A stretch of DNA of 64,000 bases from Solenopsis invicta (lineage: Eukaryota; Arthropoda; Insecta; Hymenoptera; Formicidae): NCBI RefSeq assembly GCF_016802725.1, contig NC_052679.1, forward strand, positions 9,000,279 to 9,064,278. The letters are read 5' to 3'. The translations under genes and the position numbers were made by a program. Positions 23,909 through 36,044 of the stretch are shown in pieces. The notes under the pieces were generated by a model. That model did no database searches, was not told the origin of the DNA, and saw nothing but the letters and a program-made list of their open reading frames with translations. The stretch's first letter is position 1. Each line of letters opens with the position of its first letter.

Positions 23909-25505
23909 GACCAGTGAAAATATATTAGAGTATATTTTGATTGGCCTAATAATTATATATATTTATGCATATTTTATAATTATTAAATTAATGTTTTCAT
24001 GTAAAAATACGTTAGGGCATATTTTGGTTGCTTTAATTATTACGTGTGAGTATCTGTATAAAATTTGAGCACAATTCTTTTATAATAATCGGGCAAAGTG
24101 GGAACAAAGGAACAATTTTTGCTGCACGTGTTACGAATTAATTTTTACCGTCCAATAAATGGATACTATTTACATCGATCAACTCGTATGATTTAAAGAT
24201 GATAATACGGGAAAAGAAATTTTATAAGAATTTTGCCCGGACGCAAAATGATGATGTGGCTAGACTAAGTAAGACACTTCTCATACTTATCTAATGAAAA
24301 ATTCGATCGATCGCTTAACAACCTCTCCAGACATATTATTCTTGCATTCGCTCGATAACTGTTCAACTGTTGTTGAAATTTTAACGAGACGCGTCCGCCA
24401 GGAATGTCGCGCATTTACGTTTTGGACGTCACGGGTTCAGAATATCTACTTCTTTGAAGCCACGTGGACGGTGCAAAGTGCGAAAGGACTATTGATTGAC
24501 TTCGTGTGTGTACCGATTATCATATGTTAACGAAGAAAATTAAAATCCTCCATCGTGGCTAATCTGCGCTCGCATGAGTCGCTTAGACTGTGCGGTTTTT
24601 TACCCCCATGAAGGAATTTTATTCGCCAATATAAAAACTCTTAGCAGGATAAAAGCGTAAAAATAGGCGCCGCAAAATAAGAAGACTTGACGTACATAAC
24701 GTCATCGTGGCAGATGTTGCGTTTACAAAGGACCCGTCTTTTCGCCAAACAAACGACGACAAATGGAGTGCCGGCCGGTTCTCGCCGCCAGATCTTCTCA
24801 TTATAATACCGCAGTGGAGATTTAAGGTGTCCTCACGCCAAGCGAGCGCGGGAAGTTGGGTGTACATATTGTCAGTGTAAATAGTACCGTTTTTAAAGAC
24901 TTCAAATAGAAAGGTGGACATTTTGATAGATGGAGATATTCAGGTCGAGTAAATAATATGCTCGTGCCGTGAGATTTAAGAGATAATAATAATAACTGTG
25001 GCGCGTACAATTCAGCACATCTCGAAACCAATGTAAAGTAACATAAGGACTGTAACACACGCAAAAGTGTTGTGTACTCTTATACATAACACAATTATTT
25101 TTAACTGATCTGAAATAGAAATTCGTGTCGTTGTGAAAGAAACTTTAGATCCATATATCTATATATATTTGCACATGCCGCGTGTCTGTGCAGTCTGTTG
25201 TTCAACAATAAAGCCGATCGCCAAGTTCCTAGGACTATTGTTACGAGGTCCGTGCGGTATAAGGAGGAGTATCCAGGAATTCTACATCGGGATACGGAAG
25301 TAGAACGAAAGGTATTGTCAGTCGCAATGCGTTAATGAACGGCTTGAGATACCTTGTACACGAGAGAACGAGAGATTTATTAAGACTGAGTAATTATTAC
25401 CATTGGTTATTATAACTGAGTATCGGTGATACGCTCTAAAAAACATGGGTGTGAAGTGGTATGGATTTAACGACCAAGAACAAATTACGATAACGTCAAA
25501 ATGTT
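23909..25505. other. Mixed interval, GC-richer from about 24240 to 25100
   Basis: Overlapping ORFs on both strands (24294-24530 plus; 24619-25087 minus) have no recognisable domains. TTGTTCAACAATAAAGCC near 25199 resembles a polyadenylation region of an LTR or an mRNA, but I found no partner LTR or primer-binding site. Function unknown. Confidence 0.3.
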
Positions 25506-25507
25506 TA

Positions 25508-26180
25508 CACTCAGAGAAGAGAATTCATAGTGGCAACTTTCAAAGTGACAACTATACAAGTTTTATGTCTAAAATTGCTGTACATACATAGTTCAGTAAA
25601 CTATGAAATAGTTTATTGAACTGTGTACATGTATTAATAGTTGCAATAACTGTAAAATAGTTATTGCAACTATTGATGCATGTACACAGTTATTTTATAG
25701 TTATTGCAACTAAAAGTTCAATAGTTTGTGTCAGCACGGCAGCAATATTTGTGCAACTATTAGTTTACAGCGAATAGCACCTCGACTATAATTACATAGC
25801 TGAATAGACTTTACTACAAATAAGTTGTGACAATTATATACTTTCACTTTACGTATGATCGATTAAGTTTACGACTGAAATAACTACGATAACAGTGGCA
25901 CAGTGGTGTAGAAACCTAAGTACTAGGAATGCGAACGAGAATAGATTTCGAGTTCGATTCTTAGTCGGTTTAATTTTTTCGTCACCTACACTATAAAAAA
26001 TAGTTGTAATTACTATGTTATGTAGTATATTACAACTATTTTTATTAGTTCTCTTAACCATTAACTTAATTGCAATAGCTATAATATAGTTTACTTAATT
26101 ATATATTATAATTCTATTAACAAGATTTTTATGGTTGTCACCTTATAGTTGCCACCACTACAATTTTTTCTCTCAGTTTG
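25508..26180. mobile_element. TIR element with internal hairpin stack
   Basis: The left end CACTCAGAGAAGAGAATTC, then GTGGCAAC and GTGACAACTATA, matches the complement of the right end (CTGAGAGAAAAAATTGTAG, GGTGGCAACTATAAGGTGAC). The interior is dominated by TAGTTGCAATAACT hairpins at 25580-25720 and TAGTTGTAATTAC words. No convincing ORF. A further end-like motif (TTTTTTCTCTGAGTG) lies at about 26320 and may belong to a second element. Confidence 0.6.
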
Positions 26181-26182
26181 CA

Positions 26183-27039
26183 TCACTATTTTTCTTCAGT
26201 TTATCCAACAATTTTACTACATGTGGTAAATACTGTACTTTCTTAGTTTACGTAATTTATTAACTTTGTAATATTTAGTTGAGGTGCAATTTGTTCACAA
26301 ATTGAGTTGCTGATATAACTTTTTTCTCTGAGTGCATATAAACCCCATCATGGAGTGCAACTTGTATAGACACCATCATTCTTTTAGAGTGTATGCATGT
26401 AATAAATCGCGAATGTAATGTATGCACTGCGACCTCACAATCGCATTATGAGACGCATAAAAGGAACAATTTTTAATTTAATGTTGATGCAATCGTTGTT
26501 ACATAATTGCGGTAAAACAAGGATGAAAATTACGTGTCAACCGGTGCGACAGACTAAATTATGTTGATTGCCGATACGAGCGTGTCAAGAAACGGAGGGA
26601 AAAGTGTCGGGTGTGTCGGTTACATCATCGCATTGCAACGCGTAACCGAAGACGGATAGGAAGATCCGTTGACTGCGCTTCGAGGCGCGATTTCCAAGGC
26701 ATCGTGATAAATTGTTAAGCAAATAGTTACATATATATATATATTTATATACGAGGTGATAAGCTATATAAAGGAAATGCGTGTAAGACATTCATCAATA
26801 GTACAGAAGTTTTGGAAACTAAATTTTGAGAGGAAATCGTCGAACGAAAGTATACACCCAAGCAAAACAAAAAGTCTTAAAAAAAAAAAAAAATAGCAAA
26901 ATGATTGTTTAAAGTCATTTTTCAATCAATCGCGATTCATTTTAATGTCATTTTAACGTTATCGTGACTCGTTTTGCTTAGATATTTGCGTAAATTAAAT
27001 ATGTAGTTTTGATTCTAATTCGAAATAAATACAACTCAA
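26183..27039. other. Unassigned interval
   Basis: Mixed composition with no recognised gene. The minus ORF at 26585-26791 has no domain. A 14-base A run lies near 26880. Confidence 0.35.
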
Positions 27040-27800
27040 AACAGGGGGGATTCGGACTGTACGAGAGTATCGGTACCCTTGACAGAACTCTATCGCGATG
27101 TCCGAGGTATTTGCGAGTACGAAGATGGTGTTAGAGCTACCGGTAGTCATCGGTCACTCGCGACAAGGTATATCTCATTTTGACGTCGGCCGCAGCCATG
27201 CCGTTCAAGAGCTCCTCGCGATCGTTAGTCCGCGAACGAGTGCTCGCGAGATCACTATCCTGTCGTTTCTTCCCGGCTTGCGTTTCGAAAATTCTCTCGT
27301 CTCTGCTGCGAGATCCTGCCGTTGGCTCCATCCACATATCACGAATCGTATTGGAACGTTGAACAATTTCGTTGGTAACTCTCGTAGCTTATACACAATT
27401 ATACGATTTATCTTGGCTGCGTTCCGATGCTCTCTGCCAATACTGAAAATCTATAACGTTCATGTAACATATATTATATTGATCTTTAGTAGTCGCAGTG
27501 TATATTGGAACGCGTGACCTTTCAGGCACACAGATGCACAAGTGTCTTTTACCATTAAACGAAATCGACATTCTGAATGTTGTAATCTTTCAAGTGAATC
27601 TGCTAGTGCCAAAGCTACTCTGTCCCGTTGTCCTGATCATAATCGTGTCGACGTGGTATTTCAGCAGCCAACAGAACGGAGCTGCCATCACAGCGATTAC
27701 TCCACATGTGGACATCGCCGTCGCGACTCAGGATCGGCCGGGCACCTAGAAAAAAGACACAGCCTTAAGCTGCACCATCAGCTGCCGCGGCCGGTGAAGA
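27040..27800 (+). promoter_or_regulatory. GC-rich 5' region upstream of a candidate first exon
   Basis: CpG-rich over 27060-27340 and 27590-27800, with overlapping ORFs in several frames and none preferred. It leads directly into the candidate coding exon at 27801. TAGTCGCAGTGTAT near 27489 has a loose initiator-like core. GTGGTATTTCAG ending at 27664 could be a splice acceptor for a 5' UTR exon. The promoter or UTR role is inferred from position and composition. Confidence 0.4.
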
Positions 27801-27863
27801 ATGGAGAATACCGATGGATCCAGAAGGAAGCTCTCCTTCCTCGGCTTCGGCAAGCGAGTATCG
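27801..27863 (+). CDS. Candidate first coding exon (21 codons), gene not identified
   Basis: ATG at 27801 opens 21 codons that include RRKLSFLGFGKR, ending exactly at GTGAGTG, a strong splice donor, in phase 0. An in-frame TGA at 27795 shows that this ATG would be the first in its frame. The peptide is basic, with a serine in an RRKLS context that could be a kinase or 14-3-3 site (inference). The exon lies in a GC-rich island next to AT-rich transposon sequence. I do not recognise the protein. The following exons would lie to the right, perhaps past the window. A chance ORF with a good donor remains possible. Confidence 0.45.
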
Positions 27864-28885
27864 GTGAGTGTTCGACAAATAATTAATACATAGAGAGTAA
27901 AACGAATTAGCTCGTAGCAAGACACTCCGGGAATAGATCGATGAAAAATCCGTCTAGGCTTATATGCTCACGGCATATCAGCGACTTAACGATGTATCGG
28001 ATGATCTAATAGCAATACGTTTGCAAACGATATTCCATATCAGGATTGGTATGCACTCGAACTATCGCGATAAATGCATATCGCATTACGTCAATGACAT
28101 AATATCTCGTTTATCTGTGTAAGTGTGCAACCACCGCAGCTATCGCATTCTTCAAATTCTCGAGTCTAAAAATATTTCATATTGATTAACACAAAATGCT
28201 AATGCTACAGATTTGTTGCGCGTCGAATATTTATTTCTTTATCTCGTTTCTCTTTATTCTTCAGTGTTTTTTTTTTTTTTTTTGTAAGAAGTTGATTGAA
28301 AAATGCTTATCGCCACTTTTAACCTTAGGTTACTACCCTCGATTTTTGTCTACATCGTTATTGCCATTGGGAGACAGAGACAACTTTTATCTGTTCATAT
28401 CTCAGGCAAACATTACTTTCTATCTCTTTTGTTAAAAATATCTTTTTTGCATAAGAGCATTTATTTGAAATTATAAAGAAAAAATTATAAAAGTTTAAAA
28501 AGATCCTAAAATGATGAAATTATCGACATTACAGGTTCGAACTTTCTTCGAATTGATTTTACAGAATTGAAAACCCTCTTACATGTTTAAAGTACATACA
28601 AAAATAAATACCTCAATTTAAACTTAAAATGATATTAAAATTGCCAGTTTTACTGATTGAACAGAAACTTTCACATACGATTTACAATACATACATACAG
28701 AACGGGCTTTAGACGTTATTTAGACGTACGAGACAACAAAAAAATGCGTTCTTTAATCATAAAATATGTTTCTGTTAATAAGGCATATAAAATTTAGTAA
28801 GAAATATTAGTAATATTTAATATATCAATATTAATATATAATAGATATAATCACGTGTACATATATATACAAATATATGTACATG
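27864..28885. other. Unassigned interval, possibly intron
   Basis: If 27801-27863 is an exon, this would be the start of its intron. A T run lies near 28266. No further exon recognised. Confidence 0.35.
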
Positions 28886-28887
28886 TA

Positions 28888-29765
28888 GGGTAAGGTTGCC
28901 GATATCGCACCATCTTGCGTATAAATTCAACTACAGTACTTGTATACTCTTTGCAGGATTATTTGAGAACTATATAACATTATTATTATCCTTTATTGAA
29001 TTCAACAAGTTAAAAACAATAGAAATTTTGTAATTAACATTTTTAGAAAAATAGTAACTTTGTTGCTATTTTTCAACACATTTCGTAGCTTGATTGCAAA
29101 AAAAGGTAAAATAAATAATTAAAATTTCGATAATTTGTAATGATCACAATATTATTAAAATTAGATTAGCAAAGTTCAAATAACTTTGTACTCTTATTTG
29201 TAAATTAAATAAATAAAGTTTCACAAAATGCTTTAGTCTCTTAAATCGCACCATGCCTTAGTTTCCTAAATCGCACCATTGCTTTGATCATGGCTATATA
29301 TATAAAATCAAATATAATAATCATACAAGCATATATTTTAACAATATTGCCTAATGTAACAATGTTATTACAATATTATTGAAAAATTATCGAAATCATG
29401 ACATTGACTGAAATTATATTTAGTTTACGGTATTTATCTCCAACATTAATAAAGTTATACTTATCTAACGCATTTTTGTACGAAAAGAAAGAATCTAGCA
29501 GAAAAAGTGTCGTTTTACTCTAGGAAGAGTAATATTAACCTGTGGTGCGATTTAGGAGACCAGTTGCCTAAATTGCACTATTTAAACGCTTCTTATAAAT
29601 CGTCATTTAAAAATTTATAACAATACATAAAATTCTGAAAAAAAATAAATATAAGAGGAGAAATGTTGTACTTTATTATGACGTAAAAAAATTAAAAATA
29701 TTCCTCATAATTCCTTAGTTATAAGCCTTTATGTCAAAAGTAATGCGATTTCGGCAATCTTACCC
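28888..29765 (+). mobile_element. Family B MITE, uninterrupted copy
   Basis: TIRs GGGTAAGGTTGCCGATATCG and CGGCAATCTTACCC, both flanked by TA. 878 bp. Subterminal TTAAATCGCACCA motifs recur. This copy shows the empty target site for the hAT-like element nested in the 11.8-kb copy. No ORF. Confidence 0.92.
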
Positions 29766-29908
29766 TATATTACAAAGAAACGAAACGTAATTATTAAAAT
29801 CACACTGTATACATTTTACATATATAAAATTAACTTGTGATTAATTTGCAGAACATGTATCTTTTATTAAAAATAATACTTTTCGTGTTCTGATAATATC
29901 TTTACATA

Positions 29909-30831
29909 GAGGAGAAGAGGGTAATATGGCACCCATTTTCATTTTATTGAATGATTTTATTTATAATTAATATTTTCTATTGAAACTTGAACGATTACAT
30001 TTGTCAAAGTGTTGTTTGACAGATTCTAGGCTCAAATTAATGAGATATTTATTATTTAAGACGTGATTTTAGAAAATCCAATGCCCTGCATAATCGGTGG
30101 CAGAAAAAAAAGTGGTGTAATATGGCTATCCATAAAAATAATTTAAAAAATATAGTTTGATTTTAATCAGTGTCTTGTTTTAAAATTATATATTTTTAAT
30201 TTTCCATTGTTTAGAATTTTCTTGATTTAGAATTCTCCTGCGTTCAGAAACTTCAGAAATACCATTAGAAATTTAGTTAGAAATATCATTTTATCCCTGT
30301 TTAATATGAAACAACATAAAATGATGTCTTTAATGTTTCTAGACACCGCTTTCTAGAATGACGATTGATTTATCGGAGAAATATTTCGATAAAAATTTTG
30401 CTCATATTAATGAAATTCCATGTTCTTGTTTTAACTTTGTATAACTAGAAATGTGTATAGCCGAATAAAAAAGTAAATAACAAAAAAATTAAATAAATTG
30501 TAAGACGTGGGACTCGTGAAAAAATACTCAAGTGTATGTATATTCATGTGATAATATACTCAAGTTTAAGAATAATGAGGAAGTATGAGTAATTAAAGGT
30601 TGAAGGTGTACCTTGAAAAAGTTTAGAAAGTAACAATGCCTTATAACAATTGTCACTTATGATGTATTGTCATATTAGCATCACTAAAGACGACGAACTA
30701 CTAAATGAATAACTCCAGAAGCGAATATAACTCTACCAAAACTACAATTGTTAGAATACATTACCTACTAATAGCGGAGATAATAGCGGTAACCATATTG
30801 TCGACAGTAGTCATAATACCCTTTTCTCCTC
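29909..30831 (+). mobile_element. Family A MITE, most complete copy
   Basis: 923 bp between TA dinucleotides. Left TIR GAGGAGAAGAGGGTAATATG; right end ACAGTAGTCATAATACCC then TTTTCTCCTC. It provides the uninterrupted versions of sites that hold nested elements in other copies. No ORF of substance. Confidence 0.92.
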
Positions 30832-30833
30832 TA

Positions 30834-31578
30834 TTTTATTTTCAGTTATAAGAATTTCTATATTCGATAACTTTTTCTGACTCAATAATAGGGTTTGATA
30901 AATTAATATATTTTTTTAACTAAATTAAGTTAATGTTAATGGTCTATAAAATTAATTTAATTACGTTAAAAGTTACAAAATGAACAAAAGTTAACTAGTT
31001 AAAAGTTACATTAAGATTAAATTAACTTAAGTTAAATTAAAAGGTAATTTTGAAAAACATTATTTATATTAAATTAGAAATTCGAATTATATTTGTATTA
31101 TAAAGTTTTTAAAATTATAATAGATTACTCAAAATAATTATATTAATATGGATCTTTAAAAGGTATAATTTATAATCATTATAATCATCATTATATGACA
31201 TGATAAAAGTATATTGGTTTTTTATGTGAAAATATATTTTTTTTAATAATTTCTTTCATTTACATAAATAAATTTTTAACTTGGAAAAAAATTAATAAAT
31301 GAAAGTTTATGTATATAAAAAATAATTAGTTAAAGTTAAAAATAAATGATTTAAAATTAACTAATTGTAAGTTCAATTAAAACTTATCGACTTTTTAACT
31401 ATTTAGTTACGACAATTTTTTTCAATAATGTTTTAAAGGTTTTAAATAACATTTTATTCAATTTGCTAAAACTTCTTACACATAAAACTACTGTTATTGG
31501 AATAGGTAAAAATATTTTTGATATTATAAGTTTGGATAAGATTTGATTAAAGAGTAATTATGAATTAATTTTAAAACT
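30834..31578. repeat. AT-rich region, in part shared with 18.2 kb
   Basis: 31210-31400 resembles 18180-18410 (ATAAATTTTTAACTTGGAAA, then AATAAATGAAAGTTTATG versus AATAAATTAAAGTTTATG). Many TTAACT words. Unclassified old repeat. Confidence 0.45.
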
Positions 31579-31965
31579 AAATATAAATTAATGCCGTGAG
31601 AGCCAACACAAGACGTTGGTGTGAAAACAATGTTTTTTGTAACCGTTCGTTCTATCTACATCGTTGTTACTTTGTACATCCGCCTCGTTATGACTATTCA
31701 AAGAACTTTGTACAATGACGCGGACCGTAATGTATCACATTGGCTACAATTGTATTGCATTATTTTCAATTTTTATACTTGTTAATTTTTGTACTTGCGC
31801 CACAAGCCTGATTATCAACCATTGCATGTGGAATGAAGTAATAATTTTACACTGAGACTGATTCAAACCAAAGGATCGTAACGTCTGTAATAATAATTGC
31901 TTGTTAATTACATTAATTCTTACACGAACATTTTGTGTTGGCTCTCACGGCATTAATTTATATTT
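31579..31965. mobile_element. 387-bp MITE with 33-bp perfect TIR
   Basis: Left arm AAATATAAATTAATGCCGTG then AGAGCCAACACAA (31579-31611) is exactly inverted at 31933-31965. Both arms contain TTAA next to TGCCGTGAG, so the true edge could be a TTAA site within the palindrome. The loop has mixed composition and no ORF. Confidence 0.85.
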
Positions 31966-32064
31966 TGATTTACTTTTTCAGATCCTTTCCTGTTTTAATT
32001 TTAATTTTAAAACCTTTAAAATTAAAGATAGAAACTAACTTTATATTAAGAAGAATTTGTACCG

Positions 32065-32470
32065 CAATATTAAAATGATATTTCTAATGAAATTTTTAAT
32101 GGCATTTCTAAAGTTTCTGAACGTAAAAAAATTCAATATCAGGAAAATTCTAAATAATAAAAAATAAAAAATATATAAATTTGTAACAAAGTATTGCGTT
32201 TCCTTTAAACTAAACAATTTTTTTTAAATTATTTTTATGGATAGCCATATTACAATCACTTTTTTTTCCTCCGATTATGCAGTGCATTAGATTTTTGTAA
32301 ATTACGTCCTAAATAATAAATATTTCATTACTTTAATTCTAGAATCAGTCAAACAACACTTTGACGAATACAATCGTTCAAATTTTAATAAAAAATATTA
32401 ATTATAAATACAATTATCCAAGAAAATGAAATTGGATCCCTTATTACCCTTGTCACCTTTATTACTTAAT
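32065..32470 (-). mobile_element. Family A half-copy (left half, reverse)
   Basis: It follows the family A left half in reverse, from the GGCATTTCTAAAGTTTCTGA block through CGATTATGCAGTGCATTAG to a degenerate terminus (TTATTACCCTTGTCACC). It ends four bases before the next family A copy in the same orientation. Confidence 0.8.
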
Positions 32471-32474
32471 CGTA

Positions 32475-34411
32475 GAGGAGAAGAGGGTATTATAGCTACT
32501 GTTGACAATATGGTTACTCCTACTATCTCCGTTATTAGGTGACGTATTCTAACAATTGCTTCTAGAGTTATTCATTTATTAGCCCGCCACTTTTTAGTGT
32601 TGCTAATATGACAATACATAATAAGTGACAATTGTTATAAGTCATTATTACTTTTGAGTACTTCTAAACTTTTTCAAGGTACTTCTTTAACCTTTAATTA
32701 ATAATACTTTTTCATTATTCTTAAACTGGAGTGTATTATCACACGAATGTACATACACTTAAGTGTTTTTTTGTTATTTATTTATTTATTCTTTTTATTC
32801 GGTTATACACATTTTGAGTTATACAAAGTTAAAGCAATAACATGGAATTTTATTAATATGGTTTTTTAAGCGAAATTTTTATATCGAAATATTTCTTCGA
32901 TAAATCGATTGTCATTCTAGAGAGCGGTGTCTAGAAACCAGATATCTTGCCCGAAATAAAATTTGGTCAAGTTACGGTTACGGTCAGAGATTATTTTCAA
33001 TTTTTGGTTTTGATTACGGTTATGTTATTGATAACGGTACGGTAACCGTTTTGATTTCAGTCTTTTTCGGTTACGATTACGGTTATAAATGTACAATTAT
33101 CTATTGTAAAATTTAATAATGTATAAAAATGATAATGTATAAAAATAATACACGTATAAATATTATAAAAAATTCCTGTTTACTAGAAACTACACTTTTT
33201 TAATATAAAAATATAACATCGTTTAAAAATCAATAGAAGTTCCTTGTCTTTTAAAAACTTTTTTTTTGGTTTCTGTTTTACTTTATTCTTAGCAACTTGC
33301 AGCATTAATTGTTGTTTTTTTTTTGTTTAATGTTTCTCTATAAAATAACATATTAATCTTACTCAAATTATGATAATAAAACCAAAGAAATAAAAAAGTA
33401 ACCCTCCGTAGACACTTTGTAATATCGCTATTTATCAAAAACCTATAAGTAAATATCTACGGTCTTAAAAGTTCAATTAAAATTGTCAAACTTTTTTGGT
33501 ACTCTAAAAGAGCCAGAAAAATTGAAATATAATTTCAGCTTTAAAAATTTAGTTTTAACATTACAAAGATCTTATTCTGTCATATTTATTTTATGTTCAC
33601 TAATTGAAGGAAAAATTAATCTTTAAAATCAACTACATATCTATGGAGCGTTAAAAATAATTAAAAATTAGATGAAATATAGATGCCGTGTATCTTTTTC
33701 TGTTATTTTTATCTCGTAGAGAGAGAAGTCTACACTGCGTGCACTTTTTCTGCTTTTTTTACCTGATTTTCAGTATGATCTTTAACAGCATTTTAAAAAA
33801 TTTGACCGAAAATCTGACCGAAAATTTGATCGAAAAAACCGGAAAAATATTTTCTGTTAGGTTACGGTTACGGTCAATTACCCTGAACAATATTTTGGTT
33901 TTGATTTTGGTTTTGGTCATAAAAAAACGGTTAGGATACTGTTTTGGTTTTGGTCCGGTCAGAGTCCCTGCTAGAAACATTAAAGACATCATTTTATGCT
34001 TGTTGTTTCATGTTAAATAAGGATAAAATAATATTTTTAACAAAATTTCTAATGGTATTTCTAAAGTTTTTAAGCACAGGAAAATTCTAAATCAAAAAAA
34101 TTCTAAACAATGGAAAATTAAAAATATATAATTTTAAAACAAGACACTGTTTCTTTAAAACCAAACTATATTTTTTAAATTATTTTTATGGCTAGCCATA
34201 TTACACCATTTTTTTTCTGCCACCGATTATGCAGGGCATTGGAATTTTTAAAATCACGTCTTAAATAATAAATATCTCATTAATTTGAGCCTAGAATCTG
34301 TCAAACAATATTTTGACGAAAGTAATTGTTCAAATTTTGATAGAAAATATTAATTATAAACAAAATTATTTAATAAAATAAAAATGGGTGCCATATTACC
34401 TTCTTCTTCTT
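32475..34411 (-). mobile_element. Family A MITE interrupted by a hAT-like element
   Basis: It starts GAGGAGAAGAGGGTATTATA after TA and ends near GCCATATTACCTTCTTCTTC before TA. Removing 32939-33970 and one 8-bp duplication restores a copy of about 900 bp. Confidence 0.9.
32939..33970. mobile_element. 1032-bp hAT-like non-autonomous element
   Basis: Flanked by CTAGAAAC at 32931-32938 and 33971-33978, an 8-bp duplication. Ends are CAGATATCTTGCCCG and GGTCAGAGTCCCTG (complement CAGGGACTCTGACC). The 8-bp duplication and the CAG..CTG termini fit hAT. Subterminal GGTTACGGTTACGGTC and TTTTGGTTTTGG motifs repeat near both ends. The uninterrupted site GTGTCTAGAAACATTAAAG is read in the 29.9-kb copy. 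The ORF at 33688-34020 crosses the element edge and is not a gene. Confidence 0.9.
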
Positions 34412-34413
34412 TA

Positions 34414-35540
34414 ATATTATCATAAAATAATATCAATGTTAAAGGCCAGGTACAAGCAAACTAAAGATGCAAATAATTCAATTAATTAAACACGTTGATG
34501 GTACATAATACTAATAACAAAAAATATATGTATATATAAGTTACTTTTTCGGCTCATGCGGAGAGTAAGCTGTTTGAGTTCAACATATAGACTCTCGATG
34601 CAACATTACATAGTCCTTTCAATTTTCTGAGTGACCAATGTGTAAATTCCATATTGTGCGTTTTTTAAGTGGCTTAGCTTCCAAATTCCCATTTTTGTTA
34701 AATGTAAAGTCCAAATTTGACAGATTATAATCAATTTAATTTGTTTTGTTGGTGTTGTTTTAAGCTAAAAAAATTAAATTACAATATTTGTATAAATTGA
34801 TTCTAAAAATTATTGTACAAAGAAAAAGAAAATGTTATAATTTTTTTGAAGTCATTATCAACGATGGTTAATAATTAACGAAATTAATATGCTAATATAA
34901 CATTGCTATCAAGTAGTGGTCATAAGACGGCAAACTTGATAAAAACCTTTTTAAATTTACGTAGCACTGGTTGTATACGACAACGAGAACAAAACAATGG
35001 CGAGCCGTGTGGTCATCTCCATAATGTCTAACAAGGTTGTTCAGCCAGATGGACATGAGTTAAATCATGCAGGAAGCTGTGACCGCGTGTGATTCGCATA
35101 TCCTTTGTTTCATTACCTAATTTTTATATTTATTTTCAACTAGATTATTTCTATCTCCTGAAATTATTATTTCCAATTTTATCTAACAAATTAAAATAAA
35201 TATTATTTAAAAATTTTGTGTCGTTATTAGCATTAGTATTAGCATATTTTTGGGGGATTTTATGTGGATTATTAGAAAAAATTAATTTTTTATGTAACAC
35301 AAAATTTGTTAAAAGTATAGGAATTTTCTGTTATTGAAGACAAACTTGAAAATTTCAAGTGTTTTCTAAAGGCACATACAATCTGTTATTTTCTAGTCCA
35401 ATTTGCTTCAGGACACTTTGTTTTAGTCTGATCTGTAATAAGTGTAGCAAGCTTTAAACCATAAAAAATCGATCAATCACAGTCAAACGTGAAAAAAAGA
35501 ATTGAATTGATTGATCAATTTCTTACGGCTTAAGATTTCG
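34414..35540. other. AT-rich interval with one small ORF
   Basis: Nothing recognised except the short ORF at 34997-35092 reported separately. Confidence 0.4.
34997..35092 (+). CDS. 31-codon ORF with strong start context, function unknown
   Basis: ATG in AACAAAACAATGGCG, an excellent insect start context, opens MASRVVISIMSNKVVQPDGH and 11 more codons to TGA. Local GC is above the AT-rich surroundings. No signal peptide or recognisable domain. It may be a small protein, an upstream ORF, a fragment of a processed pseudogene, or chance. Confidence 0.2.
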   Translation: MASRVVISIMSNKVVQPDGHELNHAGSCDRV

Positions 35541-35542
35541 TA

Positions 35543-35980
35543 CACACCCAGAAAAAGGTTTTTTTTTTGAGTAAAAAAATATTTGTTTGACCCAAAGAAA
35601 TTCGTGTATTGGTATACGGTTAAAGAAAAGTTTCTTTGACTTGAAGAAATTTTTTGATTGTTTTTTTTATTAGAATTAAAGAAACAATTTAGTTGTGCAA
35701 CTCAAATTTTATTTAAATGAAAGAAATTTATTTTTAAAACTAGAACAATTAAATTATTTTTTACATTTTTATCAATTCTATTTTTGAATTAAATAATTAT
35801 TTGTTTAAATTAAATTAGTAATTTGAACAAATAATTAATTTTCTTTTAAAAAGGTTAATAACGTTATTTCCTGAAGTCAAATAAATTTTTATTTTTCTCA
35901 AAGGTATTTTCACTTCAACTTAAAACAATCAAGTTAAAGAAACAATTTCATCAAGTTGAACGTAACTTTTCTTTGGGTGC
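35543..35980. mobile_element. MITE with TIR CACACCCAGAAAAAGG / GTGCACCCAAAGAAAAG
   Basis: The left end CACACCCAGAAAAAGG pairs imperfectly with the right end CTTTTCTTTGGGTGCAC. The interior is rich in AAAGAAACAATTT and TTGACTTGAAGAAATTT words, many in inverted pairs. The exact right edge is uncertain. Confidence 0.6.
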
Positions 35981-36044
35981 ACTTATTGTAGACCGGCAAT
36001 TACAAATTGAACCTAAAATAAATCATTATAAAGACATTATAAAA

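Noticed and set aside
25130..25330. Possible solo LTR, from an AATAAAGCC-like end
   Set aside because: No matching LTR start, partner copy, primer-binding site or target duplication found.
27098..27517. 139-aa plus ORF and overlapping minus ORFs in the GC-rich island
   Set aside because: Several frames are open on both strands because of composition. None has a domain, and the candidate exon with a donor lies further right.
33688..34020. 110-aa ORF
   Set aside because: It starts inside the hAT-like insertion and runs across its right edge into the family A host.
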